Notes: generated from the letters alone by a model not told the origin. A DNA stretch of 8,856 nt from Oscillospiraceae bacterium (GCA_020025175.1 JAHHSM010000074.1:1-8856), one strand, 5' to 3'. Shown: positions 1-6,085, counted from the stretch's first letter. Numbers and translations are program-made.

Positions 1-688
1 CCAGATCTACTTTTGCTCTCTTCAGAGCATCCAACATTTCAACAATCTTTCCTTTTCTGCTGGGCGCATTCAAAATACCACTGGTGCCACCACTACCATG
101 AGCGCCTTCCATAACAACCTTATAAACATCGTCTCCCGTACTGACACCTGCTGCTTGAAGAATCAAAATATCCTCGCTTACAGATTTTACTGCTGCATTT
201 GTTGCATGAATATAATCATCACTGCTGGTGCTGCCGGTACCAATCAGGCTCGTAGGTTCGCAAATCATCACATCAGGTCCCAGCTGCGCAACAGCCTTCG
301 CCGCAGCTGGAGAATCACAGCAGACAATCGTCAATAAATCCAATTCATTCGCACGCCCGATGGCTTTATCCAGCTGATCTATTGTCAAAGAATGCTCGGC
401 ATGGTTTAAAACAACCGCCTGTGCACCTGCATCTTTGATTCCTTCTGGCAAAATATGTCCCATGCCTCTGCCAGGTACAATACCATCCATATGTTGTGCG
501 GTAACAATAATATTTTTTGTGGCCTCAGAAACCATACGCAAATCTACATGTTGTGCAGTAAAAATGATGTCTAAATCATATTCCTCAGCAAGCTGATCAC
601 AAACTTTCGCCAACTCCAACGATTCCCGACCGTAAATATATGCTTTAGGATTGACAATCAAAAACGGAACTCTAATCTTTCTCTTCAT
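1..688 (-). CDS. Triosephosphate isomerase, archaeal-type TIM family (3' end outside window)
   Basis: Likely interconverts dihydroxyacetone phosphate and glyceraldehyde 3-phosphate, or a closely related ketose/aldose phosphate pair, in the cytoplasm. I translated 229 codons without a stop; the gene continues past position 1. TIM-barrel landmarks are all present: N13 and K15 in IVNPKAY, the electrophile H96 in VVLNHAEHS, and the catalytic base E144 in MICEPTSLIGTGS, whose LIGTG loop is the flexible loop 6. Short spacing (base near 144 rather than 165) and LIGTG are hallmarks of the roughly 225-residue archaeal-type enzymes, not of the usual 250-residue bacterial TpiA. The start at 688 is chosen because GGAGGAG lies 6 nt upstream; an ATG at 694 touches that site directly. 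It is the fifth gene of the sugar operon, 13 bp after the YjbQ gene. A tetrulose-phosphate isomerase such as the EryH type is an alternative. Family call firm, substrate inferred. Confidence 0.85.
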   Translation of the reverse strand, partial: MKRKIRVPFLIVNPKAYIYGRESLELAKVCDQLAEEYDLDIIFTAQHVDLRMVSEATKNIIVTAQHMDGIVPGRGMGHILPEGIKDAGAQAVVLNHAEHSLTIDQLDKAIGRANELDLLTIVCCDSPAAAKAVAQLGPDVMICEPTSLIGTGSTSSDDYIHATNAAVKSVSEDILILQAAGVSTGDDVYKVVMEGAHGSGGTSGILNAPSRKGKIVEMLDALKRAKVDL

Positions 689-694
689 GCTCAT

Positions 695-701
695 CTCCTC
701 C
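695..701 (-). promoter_or_regulatory. Ribosome binding site deciding the TIM start
   Basis: GGAGGAG on the minus strand directly follows the TAA stop (702-704) of the YjbQ gene. It lies 0 nt from the ATG at 694 and 6 nt from the ATG at 688, so the second ATG is the likely start. Its contact with the upstream stop suggests translational coupling. Confidence 0.75.
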
Positions 702-1223
702 TTATTCACCCATCACAATAATTTTACACCTGCGCGCACGAGGACGTGTACGATCAAAATCTACAAAATAAATATAGCCCGTTGTTCCGACACCAAGCTG
801 GCCATTATCAACATCAAACACCTGACTGGATCCAAGAATCGTCGCTTTCAGGTGTGCATCACAGTTCCACAGCGCAGTGCGATCACCACCTGGCAAATAC
901 GATGCCGCATCAGGCCAAGATTTCACAGCTTTATAGTGCTCTTCGCCAGGATAATTATAAACATCTGCACTGGCCTGATCCGGAATAATTTTCTCCAAAA
1001 CCTTGTTCAAATCAGTCTGCAAAAATTCATCGCCATCTTCGTTAAAATCGTGTACAAACTCCTCAAAGAACACACTGCAAGTCGTATGCGGAGAAATGAC
1101 AGTACATGTACCATTCTGAATCCCACTGTTCTCAATCGCCCCACGCACTTGAGGTGTAATATTGATATATGTAGGCTTTCCACCATGAGACTGCACCTTA
1201 ATCTCTTCTTTATAAACCGCCAT
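702..1223 (-). CDS. YjbQ/UPF0047 family protein (COG0432)
   Basis: A 173-residue member of the YjbQ family. Some members show weak thiamine-phosphate synthase activity in vitro, but the true role is not settled. Visible family motifs: SPHTTCSVFFEE (H46), NCDAHLKATILGSS (N120, D122, H124), and GQLGVGTTGYIYFVDFD (from G141), followed by RPRAR and a C-terminal IVMGE. The two histidine-bearing motifs are the conserved pocket of the family. Typical members are about 130-140 residues; the extra length here lies mainly between about residues 82 and 118. The start at 1223 has AGGAGG 8 nt upstream; an in-frame upstream ATG at 1256 lies inside the aldolase gene and lacks such a site. It is the fourth gene of the operon, 13 bp after the aldolase. 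Nothing else in the window concerns thiamine, and no TPP riboswitch is visible, so a role in sugar-phosphate metabolism is the better inference. Confidence 0.88.
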   Translation of the reverse strand: MAVYKEEIKVQSHGGKPTYINITPQVRGAIENSGIQNGTCTVISPHTTCSVFFEEFVHDFNEDGDEFLQTDLNKVLEKIIPDQASADVYNYPGEEHYKAVKSWPDAASYLPGGDRTALWNCDAHLKATILGSSQVFDVDNGQLGVGTTGYIYFVDFDRTRPRARRCKIIVMGE

Positions 1224-1231
1224 AGCGTTAT

Positions 1232-1237
1232 CCTCCT
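1232..1237 (-). promoter_or_regulatory. Ribosome binding site of the YjbQ gene, overlapping the aldolase stop
   Basis: AGGAGG on the minus strand shares its first A with the aldolase TGA stop codon (1237-1239) and lies 8 nt before the ATG at 1223. It fixes the YjbQ start and points to coupled translation of the two genes. Confidence 0.75.
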
Positions 1238-2082
1238 CAGTTTTTCTTTGTCGCAAATACAGAATAGTAGTGCTTCAAGCACTTCTGCATACCCTGCTTT
1301 GCAGCAGCTTTTAATGTTAAATAATTTTCCGGTCTTGTCTCATCAATTTCCTTCTGTGCAGCAACAAGAAAATCGGTATAAATATTGATTTTAGAAATAC
1401 CGTTCAATGCGCATTGATTCAAGTTTTCATCGCCGGAAGAGGAACCACCATGCAAAACCAGAGGTGTATCGATTGCAGCAGCAATTTCTTTCAACCGCTC
1501 AAAATTGATTTGGGGCGTTCCTTTATACAGGCCATGTGCCGTACCAATGGAAATAGCAAGCGAGTCTACACCGGTTGCTTCGACAAACGTTTTTGCGTCA
1601 TTTACAGTAGTATAGCGCGAATCATCCGTCTCAGCACCCTCGCTGACACCCACATTATGCCCAACACCTACATGCCCGATTTCTGCTTCAACCACTACAC
1701 CACGCGGATGAGCATAGCCGATTATTTCCTTGGTACAGCGCACATTTTCTTCAAAACATTTCATTGATGCATCAATCATAACTGAGGAAAAGCCCAGATC
1801 AATTGCTTTTTTGATCATTGCAGGGTTTGAACCATGGTCAAAATGCAGGACAACAGGGACACTTGCATCGTCGGCATACTTCTTTCCAATAAGCGCCGCA
1901 TCTTCTAAGGTGATATTTTCCCCGATATGCGCCTCAGCCAGAGCTAAAATCACAGGCATATTCAGCTTTTCCGCCACCTCTATATGCCAACGCAAAGATT
2001 CCAAATCGATAAAGTTCGGCGCAGGAATTGCATAGTGCTCTTCTCTCGCTTTTTTGAATAACTGTTTTGATGTAACAAGCAT
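1237..2082 (-). CDS. Class II (zinc) ketose-bisphosphate aldolase family protein
   Basis: A 281-residue class II aldolase of the fructose/tagatose-bisphosphate aldolase family; such enzymes cleave a ketose 1-phosphate or bisphosphate to dihydroxyacetone phosphate and an aldehyde. The catalytic set is complete: D82 and zinc ligand H83 in VVLHFDHGS, E134 in VEAEIGHVG, zinc ligands H183 in IGTAHGLYKG and H211 in LVLHGGSSSG. SVMIDAS (100-106) and KINIYTDF (231-238) are the other conserved blocks. Y235 sits where fructose-bisphosphate aldolases usually have Asp (NIDTD) and tagatose enzymes Ala (N.ATE). The N-terminal AFNVNN block is altered to APNFID. These changes suggest a substrate other than fructose 1,6-bisphosphate. 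AAAGGGG lies about 9 nt before the ATG. It is the third operon gene, 22 bp after the epimerase and 13 bp before YjbQ. Family firm, substrate unknown. Confidence 0.9.
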   Translation of the reverse strand: MLVTSKQLFKKAREEHYAIPAPNFIDLESLRWHIEVAEKLNMPVILALAEAHIGENITLEDAALIGKKYADDASVPVVLHFDHGSNPAMIKKAIDLGFSSVMIDASMKCFEENVRCTKEIIGYAHPRGVVVEAEIGHVGVGHNVGVSEGAETDDSRYTTVNDAKTFVEATGVDSLAISIGTAHGLYKGTPQINFERLKEIAAAIDTPLVLHGGSSSGDENLNQCALNGISKINIYTDFLVAAQKEIDETRPENYLTLKAAAKQGMQKCLKHYYSVFATKKN

Positions 2083-2104
2083 CTTTCTGTTCCCCTTTCA
2101 ACAA

Positions 2105-2752
2105 CTATAACCTTTTCAAACGCCCTATCGCACCGGAAAAATCGTCATTTTTAAAAATGTAACTTCCGGCAATCAGCACATCCGCGCCCGCAGCAACAAG
2201 TTCCCTTCCGATTTCATCGTTTACTCCGCCATCCACACTGATTGGAACACGATATCCCGTTTCTTCCATCAACTCCAATGTGCGATTCAGTTTTTCATAT
2301 ACACTCGGCTCAAATGTTTGCCCACCATATCCCGGCTCAACACTCATTAAAATTAACCAGTCAATATAATGCAAAAGATATTTCAAGTTCTCGACACCAT
2401 AAGCCGGACCGATGCCTACGCCTGCTTTCATCCCTGTTTTCTTAATTTCCTTCAGAAAGTGAATCGGATTATTGCAGGCATCCAGCTGAAACGTAAGAAT
2501 ATCTGCCCCCACTTCAGAAAACATAGACAAATAGCGTTCCGGGTGCAGCAGCTCCAAATGCACAGAAACCGGCAAGTTGCTGATACGTTTGATGTCCCGT
2601 ACTGTCTGCGGACCAAAAGTTAAATTTTCAACATAGACACCATCCATAATGTCCACATGAAGAAAGTCAACTCCAGCTTTTTCCGCAGCAACAATTTGTT
2701 CCCCTATTCTCATCTGATCACATGCAAGAATCGATGCTGATACTTTTGCCAT
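2105..2752 (-). CDS. Ribulose-phosphate 3-epimerase family protein (Rpe/AlsE-like)
   Basis: A 215-residue TIM-barrel epimerase expected to invert C3 of a ketose phosphate. Metal and acid-base residues match the family: H32 and D34 in LHVDIMDG, H65 in VHLELL, D174 in SVDGGVND. The active-site methionines M36 and M136 (LMSVEPGYGGQTF) and the phosphate-binding ends G143-G144, G175-G176 and G196-S197 are present. Two positions differ from canonical Rpe and AlsE: the HLM motif is HLE (E67 for Met), and the later conserved His of the 'FHxE' block is Q89 (TFQLDA). This suggests an epimerase adapted to a substrate other than ribulose 5-phosphate. GAGGGG lies 6 nt before the ATG and directly follows the kinase stop. 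It is the second operon gene, 12 bp after the kinase. D-allulose 6-phosphate or tetrulose-phosphate epimerisation are alternatives that cannot be separated here. Confidence 0.88.
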   Translation of the reverse strand: MAKVSASILACDQMRIGEQIVAAEKAGVDFLHVDIMDGVYVENLTFGPQTVRDIKRISNLPVSVHLELLHPERYLSMFSEVGADILTFQLDACNNPIHFLKEIKKTGMKAGVGIGPAYGVENLKYLLHYIDWLILMSVEPGYGGQTFEPSVYEKLNRTLELMEETGYRVPISVDGGVNDEIGRELVAAGADVLIAGSYIFKNDDFSGAIGRLKRL

Positions 2753-2764
2753 CCTTTTCCCCTC

Positions 2765-4315
2765 TTATCTATTTGTTTCATGCATTGTGACAGAGTGCAT
2801 CCAGTCCTTAGCAAGTGCATACAACTCTTTATATTTCTCGTAATAAAACATATATGCATCATGGTGGTTTTGATTCGGTTCAACAGTATAATCAACCGCA
2901 GTCATCGCATCTGCCGCCGTCTGAATATCAGGATAGATACCGCCTGCCACAGCGCCCAAAACAGCAGAGCCAAGGCACGGCCCTTCTGTGACCTTTGGCA
3001 CGATGATAGGGAGATTACATACATCAGCATGTGTCTGCATCCAAAAACGGCTCTTCACCGCACCGCCAGAAATCACAATGCTGTCCGGTTGGAATCCAGC
3101 CTGACGGAATACTTCAAGAATCACCTCCGTACCATAGCAAATGCTTTCACTGATTGCACGATACATATGCGCCGGTGTGTGTCCCAAAGACAAACCATAA
3201 AACATGCCCCGCACATCAGGGTCAACATAAGGTGTGCGATTTCCTTGGAAAAAATCAAGGGCAACAACACCATCTGCACCAATCGGCAGTTTCTCTGCCT
3301 CTCTGTTTAAAATATCGTAGACACTGCACCCTTCTTTTCCGGCTTGTTCCCTTACTGTACCGCAGAGCTGCTTTGTAAACCATTCTATAACCGAACCAGT
3401 AGAAGTCTGACCGCCTTCAACCATTTGCAGTCCCTGAACAATGCAGTCGGGATAAGAACCCCACATACCTTTATTGTGGATAGGCTCCTTCACCTGAGCG
3501 ATATGCAAATGTGAGGAACCGGTAATTAAAGTCAGTTTTCCGGGCTGTACAGCATTTAATCCGATTACACCGACAAACGCATCAGCTCCACCTTCACCGA
3601 CCGGGATACCGGGTAGCAAACCCATTTCTTCTGCAGCCCTTTCAGTGAGTCTGCCAGCTAAATCACCCATTGCCAACACTCGAGAGGGAAGCTTTGCAAT
3701 CAAATCACCCAAGCCAATCTTCTCATAAAAGTCAACAGGATATCCACCCTCTTCGGAATTATAAAACCAACGTGCTGCTGCGCAGTTGATACTGGCAGTA
3801 TATTCACCCGTGAGCTTATGCATCAGCCAATCAGTACATTCGTAAAAGCGAGTGGCTTTATGATAAACCTCCGGCTCATTCTCTTTCAGCCACAACGCCT
3901 TACAAGGCAGCCATTCCGCGGAAACCATGCCATAGCCACACAATTTCAAAGAGTCATGTCCCGATTCATAAATCCTCTTCGCCTGCTGAGATGCGCGAAC
4001 ATCCATCCATAAAATTGCATTGCGCAAAGGCACCATATCATCGCCCGAAAGGAGCACTGTGCAGCAGGTGGTATCAACGCTCATGCCTTTGATGCAATGG
4101 GGATCAATATCACTTTGTGCAATTGCGCGGCGAGATGCCTTACAGATTGCATCCCACCATTCATCTGGATTCTGCTCGGCTCTTCCGCTTGCAGGTGTAT
4201 ATAAGGGATAGTCCTCACCACAAAATACAATCGGATTGCCTTTGAGATCAAAAATACCAACACGTGCGCCGCCCGTACCCATATCAATACCTAATACACA
4301 GTCCAGCTTCTTCAT
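2765..4315 (-). CDS. FGGY-family carbohydrate (ketose) kinase
   Basis: A 516-residue ATP-dependent sugar kinase, first gene of the operon and the likely committing step. Two actin-like halves are visible. The N-terminal phosphate loop is IDMGTGGAR (10-18). SVDTT lies at 79-83, a substrate-side ILWMDVRA at 101-108, and the catalytic base is D245 in GEGGADAF. The C-terminal half has LITGSSH (263-269), FFQGNRTPYVDPDVRG (355-370) and the adenosine motif SGGAVKSRFW (416-425). The FQGNRTP..DP.VRG block with GL.LGHTPAH resembles pentulose kinases (D-ribulokinase-like) more than glycerol kinase. The start at 4315 has GGAGGGG 7 nt upstream; an in-frame ATG at 4345 would place that site inside the gene. 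It is transcribed divergently from the SorC regulator. Kinases of this family phosphorylate either the terminal carbon or C1 (FucK, RhaB); with an aldolase downstream, C1 is possible. Substrate unknown. Confidence 0.92.
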   Translation of the reverse strand: MKKLDCVLGIDMGTGGARVGIFDLKGNPIVFCGEDYPLYTPASGRAEQNPDEWWDAICKASRRAIAQSDIDPHCIKGMSVDTTCCTVLLSGDDMVPLRNAILWMDVRASQQAKRIYESGHDSLKLCGYGMVSAEWLPCKALWLKENEPEVYHKATRFYECTDWLMHKLTGEYTASINCAAARWFYNSEEGGYPVDFYEKIGLGDLIAKLPSRVLAMGDLAGRLTERAAEEMGLLPGIPVGEGGADAFVGVIGLNAVQPGKLTLITGSSHLHIAQVKEPIHNKGMWGSYPDCIVQGLQMVEGGQTSTGSVIEWFTKQLCGTVREQAGKEGCSVYDILNREAEKLPIGADGVVALDFFQGNRTPYVDPDVRGMFYGLSLGHTPAHMYRAISESICYGTEVILEVFRQAGFQPDSIVISGGAVKSRFWMQTHADVCNLPIIVPKVTEGPCLGSAVLGAVAGGIYPDIQTAADAMTAVDYTVEPNQNHHDAYMFYYEKYKELYALAKDWMHSVTMHETNR

Positions 4316-4322
4316 TTCAAAA

Positions 4323-4329
4323 CCCCTCC
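4323..4329 (-). promoter_or_regulatory. Ribosome binding site deciding the kinase start
   Basis: GGAGGGG on the minus strand lies 7 nt before the ATG at 4315, giving the standard spacing. It rules against the in-frame upstream ATG at 4345. Confidence 0.75.
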
Positions 4330-4351
4330 AAAGCTCGTTTGACAAGTAGTT

Positions 4352-4365
4352 ACATATGTGCTTTT
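4352..4365. promoter_or_regulatory. Putative second operator in the kinase leader
   Basis: ACATATGTGCTTT (4352-4364) matches the core of the large palindrome, ACATTTGTGCTTT (4498-4510), at 12 of 13 positions. Its centre, ACATATGT, is itself a palindrome, but only one outer half-site (GTGCTTT on plus, AAAGCAC on minus) is present. It lies about 13-26 nt after the predicted kinase-operon start of transcription, suitable for repression by blocking clearance. It is 146 bp from the matching position of the main operator. Inferred from similarity only. Confidence 0.5.
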
Positions 4366-4384
4366 CGAACTCTTTCTATAGATA

Positions 4385-4414
4385 ATTATATTCCTTTCTC
4401 TTTGATATCGTCAA
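4385..4414 (-). promoter_or_regulatory. Predicted sigma-A promoter of the kinase operon
   Basis: On the minus strand, TTGACG (-35, 4414-4409) and TATAAT (-10, 4390-4385) are separated by 18 nt. Transcription would begin near 4378, leaving a leader of about 60 nt before the kinase ATG. The -10 is perfect and the -35 has one mismatch. It is the best pair I found upstream of the kinase, though the region is AT-rich. Confidence 0.55.
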
Positions 4415-4454
4415 TAGAATTTTTTATAACACCCTATTTTTACACCAAAACACC

Positions 4455-4483
4455 TTGAACTTCATTGTTATATATTATATAAT
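4455..4483 (+). promoter_or_regulatory. Predicted sigma-A promoter of the SorC regulator
   Basis: TTGAAC (-35, 4455-4460), a 17-nt spacer, and TATAAT (-10, 4478-4483) form a near-consensus promoter. Transcription would start near 4490. The last three bases of the -10 and the start point lie inside the left arm of the large palindrome, so a bound protein would block it, as expected for autoregulation. Confidence 0.7.
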
Positions 4484-4522
4484 CTCTACCATAAAGCACA
4501 TTTGTGCTTTATGGTAGAGATT
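4481..4522. promoter_or_regulatory. Perfect 20-bp inverted repeat, probable SorC-regulator operator
   Basis: The arms at 4481-4500 (AATCTCTACC then ATAAAGCACA) and 4503-4522 are exact reverse complements, separated by TT. It lies 27 bp before the regulator ATG and overlaps the -10 of the regulator's promoter. Because predicted transcription starts inside the left arm, the full hairpin would not be made as RNA, and no U-tract follows. A DNA-level operator is therefore likelier than a terminator or attenuator. The length would suit two or more dimers of a tetrameric SorC protein. Confidence 0.75.
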
Positions 4523-4549
4523 GATCTATTTTATTAGGAGAATCAAGAC

Positions 4550-5494
4550 ATGAGTGATATAATCATTCCCACAGACCCAATGTTGCACAAAATGCTGTTG
4601 GTCGCAAATCTATACTACAGAGATAAGCTTTCCCAGCAGCAAATTGCACAGAAATTAAATATTTCCCGCCCATGGGTATCAAAATTGCTGACGCGCGCAG
4701 AAGAGGTCGGCATCGTTAAAATCGAGATTGTCTCTCCATACAGCGGGAACCATGAACTGGAGGACTTGCTCAGTAAAAAATATGATCTGAAGCGGGTTTT
4801 TATTTCACAAAACAATCATTCGGCAGAAGATGCTCTTGCTCTTGCAGCAGCACAATATTTTTTATCTGAACTCAAAAACGATGACACTGTTGGTGTCGGT
4901 TGGGGTACCAGCGTATCACGTCTGATTTCCCAAACACCAGCCGCCTCATTTCCTGATGTCCACGTTGTTCCATTAGCCGGAAGCTTCGGAAATACCATTA
5001 GCCACTTTCCTAACTTCAGCGCATTACGCCTTTCCGAAACAATCGGCGCAACCGCATGTGCCTTGCACACCCCCGCACTTTGTGCATCCGAAGAAGAGTA
5101 CCGCACATTGCTCGCAAATAGTGCAGTGCAAAAAGTACTCTATCAAGCAGAACATGCCGATATCCTTTTACTCGGAATTGGTGCATTTGAAGATTCTGTT
5201 TCTCCGCAGTACGGTGTATTCAATCAGGATAATATTGATTTGTTGAAAAAACAGGACGCCATGGGCGATGTTGCATTGCAATATTTCAACAAAAGCGGTC
5301 AAAAAATTGACATTGACGCCACAAGGTATCTCATCAAAGCAGATATCTTCAAAGCCAGCGCAAATGCACGCATCAGCATCGGCATCGCCGAGGGTTTGCA
5401 CAAAGTGCAAATGATCCACACCGCCCTAAAATTAAAACTTGTAAATGCGCTATTCACAAGTGAAGAAACAGCACTCGCTTTGCTCGGATTATAA
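4550..5494 (+). CDS. SorC/DeoR-type sugar-binding transcriptional regulator
   Basis: A 314-residue regulator of the SorC family, cytoplasmic and probably tetrameric. The N-terminal helix-turn-helix spans about residues 26-50, with LSQQQIAQKLNISRPWVSKL as its core. The rest is the sugar-phosphate-binding domain, related to phosphosugar isomerases: VGVGWGTSVSRL (114-125), PLAGSFGN (141-148), DILLLGIGAF (204-213), and a C-terminal SIGIAEGLHKVQMIHTAL (276-293). Relatives such as CggR and DeoR of Bacillus respond to phosphorylated sugars. AGGAG lies 9 nt before the ATG. It is divergent from the kinase operon across a 234-bp region holding both promoters and a perfect palindrome, so it very probably controls that operon and itself, with an intermediate of the pathway as effector. 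Repressor versus activator action is not decided by sequence. Confidence 0.93.
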   Translation: MSDIIIPTDPMLHKMLLVANLYYRDKLSQQQIAQKLNISRPWVSKLLTRAEEVGIVKIEIVSPYSGNHELEDLLSKKYDLKRVFISQNNHSAEDALALAAAQYFLSELKNDDTVGVGWGTSVSRLISQTPAASFPDVHVVPLAGSFGNTISHFPNFSALRLSETIGATACALHTPALCASEEEYRTLLANSAVQKVLYQAEHADILLLGIGAFEDSVSPQYGVFNQDNIDLLKKQDAMGDVALQYFNKSGQKIDIDATRYLIKADIFKASANARISIGIAEGLHKVQMIHTALKLKLVNALFTSEETALALLGL

Positions 5495-5655
5495 AAAACA
5501 TCCACAAATCCACCGGTTAAGACGTCGCAGAAAACAATTAGTTTTGCTTGCCAAAATAAATGCAGCAGTTTGCTTTAGGGGGTGCATCTTTGCTATTTCA
5601 TTCATTTAGCTCTCAGACCGAACGAAGAAAATTGGGCGGAGGCGATTTTATAGAG

Positions 5656-5985
5656 ATGCAGTATTGTAAATTGAACCGATACGCCACAATAGAAGAAATT
5701 GTTTCCGTAAACATCGTGAAGCATTGGGAAGATGATTCCTTATATATTTGCGGCGATGATTGGAATATCTTCTGTACTGCCTATGGAGAAATCATAACCA
5801 ACGGAATCTATAATAATCTTGAGTCTGGTTACCTTGACTGGTACGGAATCAATTATTTTTCTCCCGAACAAACTGCATCAATTATAAAACACACAAAAGA
5901 AGAAAAGCCGCCCGAGCACCAAACTTTACTGAGTTGGTTAGAAAAAGCAAAGCAATATAACGGATTTTACGTTTTAGGGCTTTAA
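5656..5985 (+). CDS. Small hypothetical protein, family not recognised
   Basis: About 109 residues, aromatic-rich and acidic in its middle part (HWEDDSLYICGDDWNIFC, residues 23-40), with a SGYLDWYGINYFSPEQ block (57-72) and a C-terminal LLSWLEKAKQYNGFYVLGL segment. No signal peptide or membrane helix is apparent; it looks like a soluble cytoplasmic protein. I do not recognise the family. The start is uncertain. GGAGG (5638-5642) lies 13 nt before this ATG, rather far. A TTG at 5590 has AGGGGG 7 nt upstream, and an ATG at 5560 has no site. The segment encoded by 5560-5655 reads like low-quality coding (GGASLLFHSFSSQTERRK), so I prefer the later start. It stands alone between the regulator and a bidirectional terminator. 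Coding status rests on the open frame and its protein-like composition. Confidence 0.55.
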   Translation: MQYCKLNRYATIEEIVSVNIVKHWEDDSLYICGDDWNIFCTAYGEIITNGIYNNLESGYLDWYGINYFSPEQTASIIKHTKEEKPPEHQTLLSWLEKAKQYNGFYVLGL

Positions 5986-6048
5986 GAAAACAGATTGATA
6001 TCCTAAATCTATCGAACCTATTCAGGTAATTCTTATCAGATTATGAGA

Positions 6049-6085
6049 AAAAACGAGGCGTATGAATTCCATACACCTCGTTTTT
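6049..6085. terminator. Bidirectional rho-independent terminator
   Basis: Sixteen-base arms at 6049-6064 (AAAAACGAGGCGTATG) and 6070-6085 pair with a single C-A mismatch around an AATTC loop. The plus strand ends in five T and the minus strand likewise, so it can terminate in both directions. It lies 63 bp after the small plus-strand gene, which it probably ends; in the other direction it backs up the ABC operon's terminator. Confidence 0.85.

Noticed and set aside
1224..1260. Possible TPP riboswitch before the YjbQ gene, prompted by its thiamine annotation and a CTGAGGAGG stretch
   Set aside because: The stretch is the aldolase stop plus the ribosome binding site; the second conserved TPP element is absent and the gap is only 13 bp.
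651..1388. Long plus-strand open frame of 245 codons opposite the YjbQ and aldolase genes
   Set aside because: It is antisense to two genes with clear family motifs, has no ribosome binding site, and its product has no protein-like domain pattern; it is a shadow frame.
2780..3310. Plus-strand open frame of 176 codons opposite the kinase gene
   Set aside because: It is antisense to the conserved C-terminal half of the FGGY kinase and its composition (many Cys, His and Arg) is typical of shadow frames.
4481..4522. The 20-bp palindrome as a terminator or attenuator hairpin
   Set aside because: Predicted plus-strand transcription begins inside its left arm, the minus-strand promoter lies beyond it, and no U-tract follows on either strand.
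5535..5556. Weak hairpin AAAAC/GTTTT after the regulator as its terminator
   Set aside because: The stem is only five A-T-rich pairs with a poor T-tract, too weak to call.
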